This document shows, piece by piece, positions 10,721-21,923 of a stretch of DNA of 64,000 nt. Origin of the DNA: Isochrysis galbana (taxonomy: Eukaryota; Haptophyta; Isochrysidales; Isochrysidaceae); NCBI GenBank assembly GCA_018136815.1, contig CM030935.1, positions 3,980,299-4,044,298 on the forward strand. Direction: 5' to 3'. Under the pieces are notes generated by a model. The model did not search any database. It saw nothing but the letters and a program-made list of their open reading frames with translations, and was not told the DNA's origin. Position numbers and translations under genes: made by a program. Numbering within the stretch: the stretch's first letter is position 1; each line of letters begins with the position of its first letter.

Positions 10721-11421
10721 ATGATGGCGACCCTGGCCCGCCTGATGTGGGCTGTCCTCCCCGCCGTGGTGTCAGCGTGCGTGCCACCCGACTGCGACCG
10801 GAAGGATTGCGGTACCTGCGGCGTCGCCTGCTGTGCTCTCCTCGTCCAGGTCGAGGTGGAGCAGGAACATCTCATGCATGCGCTCAACGCGTCGCTTGCG
10901 AGTGGCGGGCCGGATGGCCGCTTCTTCCTCAAACCAACCGCCGAGAGCCCGTTTGGTGAGTCGCGCTTTAAGTGGGGCAATCTTCATTGTGATCGCACTG
11001 GCTGTTTCCGTCCACGCCATCCGTGAGGTATTATACACCATGTAGTTTGGATGTCTGCTTGCTGCCCGAGTCCACTCTCATCTGCCATCCTCTGGCACTC
11101 ACAGGATTTGGAGATCTCAGGCCCTATCACCCAGATACTGTAAGCTTCATCGGGCAGGCCTACCACACGACTCAGAGGCATATCTATAATGACACGTTGA
11201 ACTTCCTCATTTACGCACCGGATCCTGCAAAGCCATCGGCTTCCAGGATGCGAGTGTTCTCCATCTCACAAATCGGTGGCGCTTATTGTGACGATGGGCA
11301 GAACTTCAAAAACATTGTGGTCTTGCTGAAGTCATTGGGGTATCCTTTCAAGGAGATCAATAATGCTGGCTGTCCGCCCAAAGATGGCCACAAGGGCGAT
11401 GCTGAATTGTGGTCAGCTTGA
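10721..11421 (+). CDS. Secreted Cys-rich protein, two exons, unknown function
   Basis: Exon 1 is 10721-10955, exon 2 is 11105-11421; the donor G|GTGAGT and the acceptor CTCACAG|G join in phase 1 to give 183 aa. The N-terminus is a signal peptide (MMATLARLMWAVLPAVVSAC). It is followed by a dense Cys cluster (CVPPDCDRKDCGTCGVACC), then a Phe/Tyr-rich globular region (FGDLRPYHPDTVSFIGQAYH, LNFLIYAPDP, SISQIGGAYCDD) ending with GCPPKDGHKGDAELWSA. I do not recognise a named domain. It is divergently arranged with the ACBP gene, the two starts being separated by about 140 bp. The exon structure is well supported by frame continuity across the junction. Confidence 0.65.
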
Positions 11422-11764
11422 ATATCTATTTTGCAATTGATGTACGTCGTGCATCCAGCCGACCATGGTTTGGGGTTTGATCCCTTGGTTGATATTAGGA
11501 GGAGTCCAGAGACGGGTGGGGCTGGAGTTCCCACGGAAAGTCCATTCCTTTGTCATGCCCTACCTAGCATCATTTTACTCCTCCCTTCTAACTCCACCAA
11601 TTCTCACTCCCGACCCCACCTCTCCTTGTTATACCCACCCACAACCACTACCCGCACTAACCTTGTTTGGAGTTCATGGTATTCCAAGCTTGCCTGTGAG
11701 GCTGCTAGTAAAAAAACCTTTTAATATTCTCGCCTCTCGCGTGGCCTAGTATCGTCTTATGCTC
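11422..11764. other. Intergenic, small repeat only
   Basis: No gene. 11706-11755 is a copy of the short repeat also seen near 50076 (A-run, CTTT(T/C)TAATATT, TCGCCTC, CGCGTGG). Confidence 0.4.
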
Positions 11765-11904
11765 AACTAAGTTTATACTTAGTTCACATGGGGAAGCGCC
11801 TCGTGCCTCGTGCTCTCCCCCTCAGGCTCCAATTCCGCTCCGTCCGGGGAGCCTGTCAGTCACACTCAGACTTTGCCTTCTGGCATGAGCTGAGCAATCA
11901 CCAT
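11765..11904 (+). repeat. Palindrome-tipped GC-rich repeat
   Basis: Starts with the palindrome AACTAAGTTTATACTTAGTT (11765-11784), followed by CACATGGGGAAGCGCCTCGTG, a C-rich run and CTTTGCCTTCTGGCATGAGC. The same order occurs at 27204-27330. The copia mosaic begins immediately after it, within TCACGAGGATCC. Confidence 0.65.
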
Positions 11905-13845
11905 CACGAGGATCCGGACTACACGCCCTCGGAGCATTCCTACTCGGGCCCCATCACGGAGGTGACGGGCCAAACCCTTCATGATGGGATTGTCCGCGAG
12001 TGCCTTTGCACCCTTGCTGTCGGACAACAGCGGACTTGGTTCCGCTTGCTTCCAACCGAGATCCGCGAGCGGACACGCAAGGGTTCTTCACCGTGAAGCG
12101 ATTGCACTCGGACAATGAGCCCGTGCTCAAGAGCGACAAGGTGCAAGAGGCGTACCATGCCTTCACCTTGACGAAAGAGGCCGATGATGGGGCTATCGCC
12201 ATTGTTCTTGTAGTACTTGAGGCGCTTGCTTCCAACCGAGATCCGCGAGCGTGTTACGGAAGTTCTCGATACGTTGCGAAGCAAGGGAGGCCGCCATCGT
12301 TTCCGCTTCATTGGCCGACAAGGAGATGCTGTTTTGGCGCTTGCTGCCCCAATCGACGAGGCTACCATTGATGAAGATGAGCCAACCGCTCGTCGAACGT
12401 ACTACGTCCCACGATGCGTCGACCATGCCGCGTACCATGCCTTCACCTTGACGAAAGAGGCCGATGATGGGGCTATCGCCATTGTTCTTGTAGTACTTGA
12501 GGCCCATGGTGCCACGGTTCTTGAGGTAGAGAAGGCAATGCAGCGCCGCCTGCCAAAGGTTCACGGTGGGGAACGACATCGCGCGGCAAAGTTGGCCCAC
12601 CGTGTACGAGATGTCGGGGTTGCTCACCACGGCGGCGTAGAGGAGACTACCGACAAGGCCATGCCATCAAGAAGGCCTATGAGGCGGGCTTCAAGGCTGG
12701 CCAAGGTGGGCGTGGAGGTGGTAGGAGCAACAACAACAAGGACAAGAAGCCTTGCTCCCACTGCGACCGCATGCACACGGGCATCTGCTGGTCCAACCCC
12801 GACACCGCGCACTTGGCCTTCAAGCAAGGAAGGCGGAAGACGTCAACGAGGTCGCGCTCAAGGCCAATGCGCAGCGTCGACCCGGAGGCGGAGGAGGAGG
12901 ACCATGGATGACAAGCGCCGTTGGGGACGTTATCACCAACGACATCCTCACTATGCCTTGCCGCAGCGTGCTCACGGGCTACAAGTACGTGGACGTGTTC
13001 TACGACGTCTTCTCCGGCCTCGTGTTCGCGTATCCCATGCGCTTCAAGTCGGAGCATCCAACGATGTTGCAGCGCTTCTTGGCGGACACGCAAGGGTTCT
13101 TCATCGTGAAGCGCTTGCACTCGGACAATGAGCCCGTGCTCAAGAGCGACAAGGTGCAAGAGATTTGCGATAGCAACTTGATCCGCAAGCAAGAGAGCAA
13201 CCCGTACGAGCCGTGGGGCAACCCTGCGGAAATCGCGGTCAAGTTGCTCGAGCGCACCATGCGTCCATTGCTCCTGGGGTGCAATGCCCCCCAAGAGTAT
13301 TGGGAGTTTGCGCTCTATCCCGCGATGGTGATCATCAACCGCATCCCCGGCGCCAAAGACACTGCTCCTCCTCTAGTGCGTGCCGGCATCCGCCACACGG
13401 TCAACCTGAGCATGCTCAAGGTGTTCGGTTGCAAGGCCATCGTGCAGAAGCCCAAGGCGTACCGCGACAACAACTTGTCGGAGCAAGCACAAGAGTGCAT
13501 CTACTTGGGCCCGGCACGCTACCACACGGGCAACATCTTCATGTCGCTCGAGACGGGCAAGGTGTTTGTGAGCGGTGTGCACGCCACCTTCATGGAGACC
13601 GAGTTCCCGTGGAAAACCACGAGGGGGGGTGAGATCCCCATTGACAAGACCGACCAATACGGCAAGATGCATGGCTCAATCTACGCGTTTGGCATCCCGG
13701 AGGACCACGAGGATCCGGACTACACGCCCTCGGAGCATTCCTACTCGGGCCCCATCACGGAGGTGGAAGAGGACAATAGCGACAATGCCTCCGACACCAC
13801 GTCGCCTATCCGAGCTCCTCAACGTCACCGCCGCATCATCGAGTC
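11905..13845. mobile_element. Left half of a scrambled copia mosaic (segments 1-7)
   Basis: Pieces of the same copia family as element C, joined in mixed order and orientation. 11905-11964 (+, linker between integrase and RT). 11962-12071 (-, RNase H). 12069-12149 (+, integrase). 12150-12223 (-, RT C-terminus). 12223-12660 (-, RNase H back into RT). 12661-12815 (+, gag zinc-knuckle region). 12819-13845 (+, pre-integrase to RT linker). Joints share 0-3 bp (GTG, GCG, C) or carry a 3-nt filler (12816-12818). The last segment is interrupted at 13845 by element B and resumes at 21924. No 5' LTR is present on the left. Confidence 0.8.
12819..13845 (+). pseudogene. Copia integrase fragment in the mosaic
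   Basis: An open frame of about 340 codons containing the integrase core: the first catalytic Asp in YKYVDVFYDVFSG, the second in LHSDNEPVLKSD, and Glu in WGNPAEIAVKLLERT, then the C-terminal region (NPYEPWG, ALYPAMVIINRIPGAKD, LKVFGCKAIVQKP). Unlike element C, it keeps six Cs at 13287-13292, so the frame runs uninterrupted from integrase into the linker before RT. Gag, protease and RT are absent or displaced, so it is not functional. It is cut at GAGTC by element B. Confidence 0.8.
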
Positions 13846-14103
13846 TGAGAAGCGCAAGGCTTCATACAAGGCTTCATGCAAGGCTTAATGTGCGTCGTGA
13901 ACCCAAGGCCTAGCTATGGCTAGGTGGTGTGCAAAGCATTTGTTCTTGTTGGGGTTTTGTTTTTGTGTCGGTTACGTGATCGGCGGTTGAGTCGGTTACG
14001 GCGGTTGAGTCGGTTACGGCGGTTGAGTCGTTTGAACGGACACCGGACCGTGCAAGGGTAGAGACCCCTAAGAGACAAGTAACAAGAAAGCTTTCGCCAC
14101 TCA
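13846..14103 (+). repeat. 5' LTR of element B
   Basis: 258 bp, TG...CA ends. It contains three tandem 18-bp units around 13975-14030 (GAGTCGGTTACGGCGGTT). It ends immediately before TC plus the primer-binding site. Confidence 0.9.
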
Positions 14104-14105
14104 TC

Positions 14106-14123
14106 TGGTACCCCCGCCGAGAG
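14106..14123 (+). promoter_or_regulatory. Primer-binding site of element B
   Basis: TGGTACCCCCGCCGAGAG lies 2 bp after the LTR. It begins TGG as expected for pairing with a tRNA 3' CCA end. The same sequence follows the LTR of element C and of the unrelated LTR family 2. Confidence 0.75.
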
Positions 14124-14133
14124 ACAAAGAGAC

Positions 14134-14825
14134 ATGGACAAGAACAATGACAAGATCTTCTTCTACAACAAGGATGGTGCTGAATGGAGAGCATTCAGGC
14201 CCAAGTTGCTCGCGATGGCCGGCAAGAACGGTTGCCGACGTGCGATGCTCAAGAACAAGACGGAAAGCGTCGATGACGCCAACAAGGACAAGGAAGCCAC
14301 CCAGGTGGAACTCAACAAGGCATATGACCTCCTCATCATGTGCATCAAGGATGACAAGCTCGTGGCCACCTTGGATGTGCTCTACACGGATGAGGAGGAA
14401 GAGAAGTACGACGGCCACCGTGCGTTCAAACACATCGACGAGTTGCACGTGGCGGTCAACACCGAAGACAAGGCTGAAGACAAGAAGATGGAGTATGACA
14501 CACTCAAGATGACCAACCTCCAGGAGTTCCCCTCAAGGGAGGAGGTCACCAACCGCTTTGACAACATGTTTGGCATCTTCCAAGGACTCAAGGGCACCGC
14601 GCGCGAAGTCTCCGTGGCCGAGTTGTGCCTCGACATGAAAGCGAGCTTCATTGGATGTGGAGAAGGAGTCCTTCGTGAAGTGGACAAGGCATGGGGCTCC
14701 TTGGAAGTTGAGCACCGCAAGAGGCCTGATATGGTGCACAAGAACCTTGTGGAGGCTGCGGCCATCGCCCATAAGCATGAGGCGGTGCGCTCCACGGTGC
14801 GTCCGGGCCAACGTGCAATGCAAGA
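14134..14825 (+). pseudogene. Truncated gag of element B
   Basis: The ATG at 14134 (MDKNNDKIFFYNKDGAEW) opens the same gag as in element C. The frame is collinear to about residue 230 (ending RPGQRAMQ), where the deletion joins it out of frame to the RT coding region. It then ends as a short nonsense tail at 14907. It lacks the CSHCDRMHAGIC zinc knuckle. Confidence 0.8.
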
Positions 14826-16044
14826 CCGAGGTGTGCAACGACGCCATCTACATCGGCTTCCCAAAGCCCTTCAAGCCGCACCAACTCAAGTTCCTACCAC
14901 AAGATGAACAAGACTTGTGGGAGGAGGCGCGCATGAAGGAGTACAACACCTTGGTGACCAACAAGACCTTCATCGACGAGAAGCCAATCAAGGAAGTGGG
15001 ACGCGCCATCCCACTAGGTGAGACCCTCCGCTACAAGCGCGACGGCATCCGCAAGTCGCGCATGTACGTTCAAGGCTTCCGCCAAGTACCGGGCATTGAC
15101 TTTGACCTCTCGTACTCGCCAACCATCTCCCATGGCGGCTTTCGACTGTTCTGCGTCATCTCCGTCATCATGTGCACGTACAAGGGCGCCGCCGACGCCA
15201 TCTCCGCGTACACGCAGAGCGAGTTGCCCCCCAACGAGCGCGTTTGGGTACGCATGCCCAAGAACTACCGCAAGTACGATGAACAAGGACAAGAACTAGC
15301 AGCCCTCTTAGGGCAATCGCTCTATGGCTTGGTGCAGTCCGGCCGCAATTGGTGGCTCAAGTTGTCCATGTGGCTTGAGGCGTTTGGCTTCATTGTGGCG
15401 TTCAGCGAGCCATGCCTCTACGTGCTCCGTGATGAGGATTCCTTCATGGTCATGGCCACGTACGTGGACGACATGCCGTGGGGCTCCAATGACATGAAGC
15501 TCGTGCGCAAGGTGTTTGAGGCCATGGAGAAGGATGGCTTCAAGCTCACTTGGCATGAAGGTCTCGATGAAGTACTTGGAGCCCAACTCAAGGAAGTGAG
15601 TGATGGAATCATTCTTCACCAAGGAGACTACATCAACAAGTTGGTGGGCGCGCATCTCGAAGAGATGACCAAGTACGAGGACACGCTGCGCAACACCGTC
15701 GACACGCCATGCAACTCGTACCTCGGCAAGGACGTCATCGAGGCGCAAGACGAGAAAGAGCGGATCAAGGCGGAGCTCGATCCCAAGTTTGGCACCAAGT
15801 ACCGCGGCCTCGTCGGTAGTCTCCTCTACGCCGCCGTGGTGAGCAACCCCGACATCTCGTACACGGTGGGCCAACTTTGCCGCGCGATGTCGTTCCCCAC
15901 CGTGAACCTTTGGCACGCGGCGCTGCATTGCCTTCTCTACCTCAAGAACCGTGGCACCATGGGCCTCAAGTACTACAAGAACAATGGCGATAGCCCCATC
16001 ATCGGCCTCTTTCGTCAAGGTGAAGGCATGGTACGCGGCATGGT
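14825..16044 (+). pseudogene. Reverse transcriptase part of element B
   Basis: An open frame collinear with the RT of element C: WEEARMKEYNTLV, RYKRDGIRKSRMYVQGFR, the polymerase YVDD box within ATYVDDMPWGS, and LLYAAVVSNPDISYTVGQL. It is in a different frame from the preceding gag because of the internal deletion, and is interrupted after GEGMVRGM by the insertion of element C. Confidence 0.85.
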
Positions 16045-16291
16045 TGAGTGGCGAAAGCTGTCTTGTTACTTGTCTCTTAGGGGTCTCTACCCTTGCACGT
16101 TCCGTTGTCCGTTCAAACGACTCAACCACGTTCAAACGACTCAACCGCCGTAACCGACTCAACCGCCGATCACGTAACCGACACAAAAACAAAACCCCAA
16201 CAAGAACAAATGTTTTGCACACCACTTAGCCATAGCTAGGCTTTGTGTTCACGACACACATGAAGCCTTGCATGAAGCCTTGCGCTTCTCA
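16045..16291 (-). repeat. 3' LTR of element C
   Basis: 247 bp. Identical by eye to the copy at 20911-21157; next to the G7 polypurine tract (read as Cs on the plus strand at 16292-16298). It belongs to the same family as the LTRs of B but has one fewer of the 18-bp internal units. Confidence 0.9.
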
Positions 16292-16355
16292 CCCCCCCTT
16301 GACCTGATCCCCTGGAGAAGGGCAACAAATGAGGGATTCGCAAGGCAGCAAGATC

Positions 16356-19300
16356 TCAAATGCGAACCATGATCAGCCCACGGAACTTGGTGAACTTGTT
16401 CGCAGCTAAGGGCTTCGTCATCATGTCGGCCACATTGAGCTCGGTCTGCACGTGGTAGACACGTAACACATTCTTCTGCGTGAGCTCACGCACGTAGAGC
16501 TCACGACGATGGATGTGACGGGCCAAACCCTTCATGATGGGATTGTCCGCGAGTGCCTTTGCACCCTTGCTGTCGGACAAGAGCGGACTTGGCTCCGCTT
16601 GCTTCCAACCGAGATCCGCGAGCGTGTTACGGAAGTTCTCGATACGTTGCGAAGCAAGGGAGGCCGCCATCGTTTCCGCTTCATTGGCCGACAAGGAGAT
16701 GCTGTTTTGGCGCTTGCTGCCCCAATCGACGAGGCTACCATTGATGAAGATGAGCCAACCGCTCGTCGAACGTACTACGTCCCACGATGCGTCGACCATG
16801 CCGCGTACCATGCCTTCACCTTGACGAAAGAGGCCGATGATGGGGCTATCGCCATTGTTCTTGTAGTACTTGAGGCCCATGGTGCCACGGTTCTTGAGGT
16901 AGAGAAGGCAATGCAGTGCCGCCTGCCAAAGGTTCACGGTGGGGAACGACATCGCGCGGCAAAGTTGGCCCACCGTGTACGAGATGTCGGGGTTGCTCAC
17001 CACGGCGGCGTAGAGGAGACTACCGACAAGGCCGCGGTACTTGGTGCCAAACTTGGGATCGAGCTCCGCCTTGATCCGCTCTTTCTCGTCTTGCGCCTCG
17101 ATGACGTCCTTGCCGAGGTACGAGTTGCATGGCGTGTCGACGGTGTTGCGCAACGTGTCCTCGTACTTGGTCATCTCTTCGAGGTGCGCGCCCATCATCT
17201 TGTTGATGTAGTCTCCTTGGTGAAGAATGATTCCATCACTCACTTCCTTGAGTTGGGCTCCAAGTACTTCATCGAGACCTTCATGCCAAGTGAGCTTGAA
17301 GCCATCCTTCTCCATGGCCTCAAACACCTTGCGCACGAGCTTCATGTCATTGGAGCCCCACGGCATGTCGTCCACGTACGTGGCCATGACCATGAAGGAA
17401 TCCTCATCACGGAGCACGTAAAGGCATGGCTCGCTGAACGCCACGATGAAGCCAAATGCCTCAAGCCACATGGACAACTTGAGCCACCAATTGCGGCCGG
17501 ATTGCACCAAGCCATAGAGCGATTGCCCTAAGAGGGCTGCTAGCTCTTGTCCGTGTTCATCGTACTTGCGGTAGTTCTTGGGCATGCGTACCCAAACGCG
17601 CTCGTTGGGGGGCAACTCGCTCTGCGTGTACGCGGAGATGGCATCGGCGGCGCCCTTGTACGTGCACATGATGACGGAAATGACGCAGAAGAGTCGAAAG
17701 CCGCCATGGGAGATGGTTGGCGAGTACGAGAGGTCAAAGTCAATGCCCGGTACTTGGCGGAAGCCTTGGACGTACATGCGCGACTTGCGGATGCCGTCGC
17801 GCTTGTAGCGGAGGGTCTCACCTAGTGGGATGGCGCGTCCCACTTCCTTGATTGGCTTCTCGTCGATGAAGGTCTTGTTGGTCACCAAGGTGTTGTACTC
17901 CTTCATGCGTGCCTCCTCCCACAAGTCTTGTTCATCTTGTGGTAGGTACTTGAGTTGGTGCGGCTTGAAGGGCTTTGGGAAGCCGATGTAGATGGCGTCG
18001 TCGCACACCTCGGTCGCCATCAAGATCTTGTGGCACATCGACGCCGAGTACTCGCTAGCACTCTCGTCGCCCAAGATGGTGTTGTCGTTGCCCAAGGTGG
18101 AGTAGTCCATCACCGTGTACGGGAGCTCCTCTCCCGCGATGCGGCTTGAGCGGCGTGGCGCGGTGTCCTCCTTGCCATCTTCCGACTCGAATGGCCCGCG
18201 TTGCACTTCGCCACTTGGCGTAAGCGTGTCGTCATCCTCCTCATCGGACTCGATGATGCGGCGGTGCCGTTGAGGAGCTCGGATAGGCGGCGTGCTGTCG
18301 GAGGTGTTGTCGCTAGCATCCTCTTCCACCTCCGTGATGGGGCCCGAGTAGGAATGCTCCGAGGGCGTGTAGTCCGGATCCTCGTGGTCCTCCGGGATGC
18401 CAAACGCGTAGATTGAGCCATGCATCTTGCCGTATTGGTCGGTCTTGTCAATGGGGATCTCACCCCCCCTCGTGGTTTTCCACGGGAACTCGGTCTCCAT
18501 GAAGGTGGCGTGCACACCGCTCACAAACACCTTGCCCGTCTCGAGGGACATGAAGATGTTGCCCGTGTGGTAGCGTGCCGGGCCCAAGTAGATGCACTCT
18601 TGTGCTTGCTCCGACAAGTTGTTGTCGCGATACGCCTTGGGCTTCTGCACGATGGCCTTGCAACCGAACACCTTGAGCATGCTCAGGTTGACCGTGTGGC
18701 GGATGCCGGCACGCACTAGAGGAGGAGCAGTGTCTTTGGCGCCGGGGATGCGGTTGATGATCACCATCGCGGGATAGAGCGCAAACTCCCAATACTCTTG
18801 GGGGCATTGCACCCCAGGAGCAATGGTCGCATGGTGCGCTCGAGCAACTTGACCGCGATTTCCGCAGGGTTGCCCCACGGCTCGTACGGGTTGCTCTCTT
18901 GCTTGCGGATCAAGTTGCTATCGCAAATCTCTTGCACCTTGTCGCTCTTGAGTACGGGCTCATTGTCCGAGTGCAAGCGCTTCACGGTGAAGAACCCTTG
19001 CGTGTCCGCCAAGAAGCGCTGCAACATCGTTGGGTGCTCCGACTTGAAGCGCATGGGATACGCGAACACTAGGCCGGAGAAGACGTCGTAGAACACGTCC
19101 ACGTACTTGTAGCCCGTGAGCACGCTGCGGCAAGGCATAGTTAGGATGTCGTTGGTGATGACGTCCCCGACGGCGTTTGTCATCCATGGTCCTCCACCTC
19201 CGCCTCCGGGTCGGCGTTGCGCATTGGCCTTGAGCGCGACCTCGTTGACGTCTTCCGCCTTCCTTGCTTGAATGCGCTTGAGGTTGGCGGGCACGTCGAC

Positions 19301-20878
19301 GGAGTAGTCCGGCAGGCGGCGGAGGCGTTCATCGCTAGGCGATCCAAGGCGCGCGCGCCAAATCTCCTTGGCCTCCTCATGCGTGGCGTGCATGTCCTTG
19401 TGCTTGTCGGTGGTGTACGGTCCAAGCGAGTACGCCTTGGTCGTCTCGCCCTTGGGGATGGGCTGTACGTCCACATAGAAGCCTTGGGAGTCGTCACCCA
19501 TGGTGAAAGGCATGAATGCACCTCCAGGAAGTTCAAAGCCATTCACCTTGCCCATGATGCACTTCATATCATCATTGCGTGAGCACGCCTTGTGGGTGGA
19601 GAGCATGTTGCGTTTGAATGGGCCAAAGGATGCGTCGGGCTTCTCGACCACATGCCATCCAAGGGGTGCACCGGCTTGGGGGCGCACAAGTGCAAGGAAC
19701 TTGGCGGTGCCGGTGCCCCAAGTCTTGATTGCCTTGCCACTTGCCACCTCAACCATGTCCGTGCGCGTCTCATCCACGCCATCCGGAAAGAAGCTGATGT
19801 CGTTGAAGTAGTCCGCCCCGGTGGCGCCCGAGTCGATGAGGATGCGCAGCGAATCATTCTCGGTGTTCTTGGTCGTGGTGGCGCATATCTTGTTGCAGGT
19901 GAAGGTGAGGCGTCCACCACTTTGCTTGTTTTCCTTCTTCATCTTGGCATCGTAGAGGTTGGCCTTGATCTTGGCTTGGAGGCCCTCCGGCACCTTGTCC
20001 CAATCGATCAAGTGCGCGGTGTCGGGGTTGGACCAGCAGATGCCCGCGTGCATGCGGTCGCAGTGGGAGCAGGGCTTCTTGTCCTTGTTGTTGTTGTTCC
20101 TACCACCTCCACGCCCACCTTGGCCAGCCTTGAAGCCCGCCTCATAGGCCTTCTTGATGGCATCCGTGTCATCCTCGGTCTTGGTCGCTTGCATTGCACG
20201 TTGGCCCGGACGCACCGTGGAGCGCACCGCCTCATGCTTATGGGCGATGGCCGCCGCCTCCACAAGGTTCTTGTGCACCATATCAGGCCTCTTGCGGTGC
20301 TCAACTTCCAAGGAGCCCCATGCCTTGTCCACTTCACGAAGGACTCCTTCTCCACATCCAATGAAGCTCGCTTTCATGTCGAGGCACAACTCGGCCACGG
20401 AGACTTCGCGCGCGGTGCCCTTGAGTCCTTGGAAGATGCCAAACATGTTGTCAAAGCGGTTGGTGACCTCCTCCCTTGAGGGGAACTCCTGGAGGTTGGT
20501 CATCTTGAGTGTGTCATACTCCATCTTCTTGTCTTCAGCCTTGTCTTCGGTGTTGACCGCCACGTGCAACTCGTCGATGTGTTTGAACGCACGGTGGCCG
20601 TCGTACTTCTCTTCCTCCTCATCCGTGTAGAGCACATCCAAGGTGGCCACAAGCTTGTCATCCTTGATGCACATGATGAGGAGGTCATATGCCTTGTTCA
20701 GTTCCACCTGGGTGGCTTCCTTGTCCTTGTCGGCGTCATCGACGCTTTCCGTCTTGTTCTTGAGCATCGCACGTCGGCAACCGTTCTTGCCGGCCATCGC
20801 GAGCAACTTGGGCCTGAATGCTCTCCATTCAGCACCATCCTTGTTGTAGAAGAAGATCTTGTCATTGTTCTTGTCCAT
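16356..20878 (-). pseudogene. Copia gag-pol polyprotein with a single frameshift
   Basis: Starts at ATG 20878, stops at 16356, about 1,500 codons. In order: gag; a zinc knuckle (CSHCDRMHAGIC); aspartic protease (LRILIDSGATGADYF); integrase (DVFYDVFSG, LHSDNEP, WGNPAEIAV as the D, D, E residues); RT with ATYVDDMPWGS; RNase H (DASWDVVRSTSGW, SLSANEAETMAAS, ELNVADMMTKPLA). The reading frame shifts at a run of five Gs (18800-18804, plus strand) where the related copy at 13287-13292 has six. This could be a real mutation or an assembly error in a homopolymer. The rest is open, so a one-base difference separates it from an autonomous element. Confidence 0.9.
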
Positions 20879-20890
20879 GTCTCTTTGTCT

Positions 20891-20908
20891 CTCTCGGCGG
20901 GGGTACCA
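20891..20908 (-). promoter_or_regulatory. Primer-binding site of element C
   Basis: On the minus strand TGGTACCCCCGCCGAGAG, two bases after the 5' LTR and 13 bases before the gag ATG; same as in element B except for two extra bases in the following leader. Confidence 0.75.
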
Positions 20909-20910
20909 GA

Positions 20911-21157
20911 TGAGTGGCGAAAGCTGTCTTGTTACTTGTCTCTTAGGGGTCTCTACCCTTGCACGTTCCGTTGTCCGTTCAAACGACTCAACCACGTTCA
21001 AACGACTCAACCGCCGTAACCGACTCAACCGCCGATCACGTAACCGACACAAAAACAAAACCCCAACAAGAACAAATGTTTTGCACACCACTTAGCCATA
21101 GCTAGGCTTTGTGTTCACGACACACATGAAGCCTTGCATGAAGCCTTGCGCTTCTCA
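20911..21157 (-). repeat. 5' LTR of element C
   Basis: 247 bp, TGAGAAGC...GCCACTCA on the minus strand; flanked outside by the ATGGT duplication at 21158-21162. Confidence 0.9.
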
Positions 21158-21601
21158 ATGGTCGACGCATCGTGGGACGTAGTACGTTCGACGAGCGGCT
21201 GGCTCATCTTCATCAATGGCAGCCTCGTCGATTGGGGCAGCAAGCGCCAAAACAGCATCTCCTTGTCGGCCAACGAAGCGGAAACGATGGCGGCCTCCCT
21301 CGCTTCGCAGCGTATCGAGAACTTCCGTAACACGCTCGCGGATCTCGGTTGGAAGCAAGCGGAACCAAGCCCGCTCTTGTCCGACAGCAAGGGTGCAAAG
21401 GCACTCGCGGACAATCCCATCATGAAGGGTTTGGCCCGTCACATCCATCGTCGTGAGCTCTACGTGCGTGAGCTCACGCAGAAGAATGTGTTACGCGTCT
21501 ACCACGTTCAGACCGAGCTCAATGTGGCCGACATGATGACGAAGCCCTTAGCGGCGAACAAGTTCACCAAGTTCCGTGGGCTGATCATGGTTCGCATCTG
21601 A
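21158..21601 (+). pseudogene. RNase H part of element B (3' of the insertion)
   Basis: Continues the element-B pol frame after the ATGGT duplication: MVDASWDVVRSTSGWLIF, SISLSANEAETMAASLASQ, VADMMTKPLAANKFTKF, stop at 21601. About 60 bp downstream are the polypurine tract and the 3' LTR. Confidence 0.85.
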
Positions 21602-21665
21602 GATCTTGCTGCCTTGCGAATCCCTCATTTGTTGCCCTTCTCCGGGGGATCAGGTCAAGGGGGGG

Positions 21666-21923
21666 TGAGAAGCGCAAGGCTTCATACAAGGCTTCATGCA
21701 AGGCTTAATGTGCGTCGTGAACCCAAGGCCTAGCTATGGCTAGGTGGTGTGCAAAGCATTTGTTCTTGTTGGGGTTTTGTTTTTGTGTCGGTTACGTGAT
21801 CGGCGGTTGAGTCGGTTACGGCGGTTGAGTCGGTTACGGCGGTTGAGTCGTTTGAACGGACACCGGACCGTGCAAGGGTAGAGACCCCTAAGAGACAAGT
21901 AACAAGAAAGCTTTCGCCACTCA
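21666..21923 (+). repeat. 3' LTR of element B
   Basis: 258 bp, identical by eye to 13846-14103, and followed by the GAGTC target duplication. Confidence 0.9.

Larger units (their letters stand above)
16045..21157 (-). mobile_element. Near-intact Ty1/copia retrotransposon (element C)
   Basis: 5,113 bp on the minus strand, inserted in the RNase H gene of element B. The target duplication ATGGT is at 16040-16044 and 21158-21162. The two 247-bp LTRs (5' LTR 20911-21157, 3' LTR 16045-16291, both read on the minus strand) appear identical, so the insertion is very young. The PBS (20891-20908) and a polypurine tract (16292-16298) are present. One gag-pol reading unit fills the interior, in copia order gag, protease, integrase, RT, RNase H, broken only by a 1-bp frameshift. 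Confidence 0.95.
13846..21923 (+). mobile_element. Ty1/copia deletion derivative (element B), interrupted by element C
   Basis: Bounded by 258-bp LTRs (13846-14103 and 21666-21923) and by a 5-bp target duplication GAGTC (13841-13845 and 21924-21928). LTRs start TGAGAAGC and end GCCACTCA. PBS at 14106-14123, G-rich polypurine tract just before 21666. Without the insertion of C (5,113 bp plus 5-bp duplication), B is about 2.96 kb: gag 5' part, then RT from its N-terminus, then RNase H. The zinc-knuckle, protease and integrase regions are deleted at about 14825. Both LTRs look identical by eye, implying recent insertion and mobilisation in trans. Confidence 0.9.

Noticed and set aside
11905-13845. 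CRISPR-like or tandem-repeat reading of the recurring copia phrases
   Set aside because: The recurring phrases are pieces of one retroelement coding sequence in mixed orientation, not spaced repeats.
16509-17531. Long plus-strand open frame opposite element C
   Set aside because: It is the antisense of the RT/RNase H coding region; the minus-strand frame carries all catalytic motifs.
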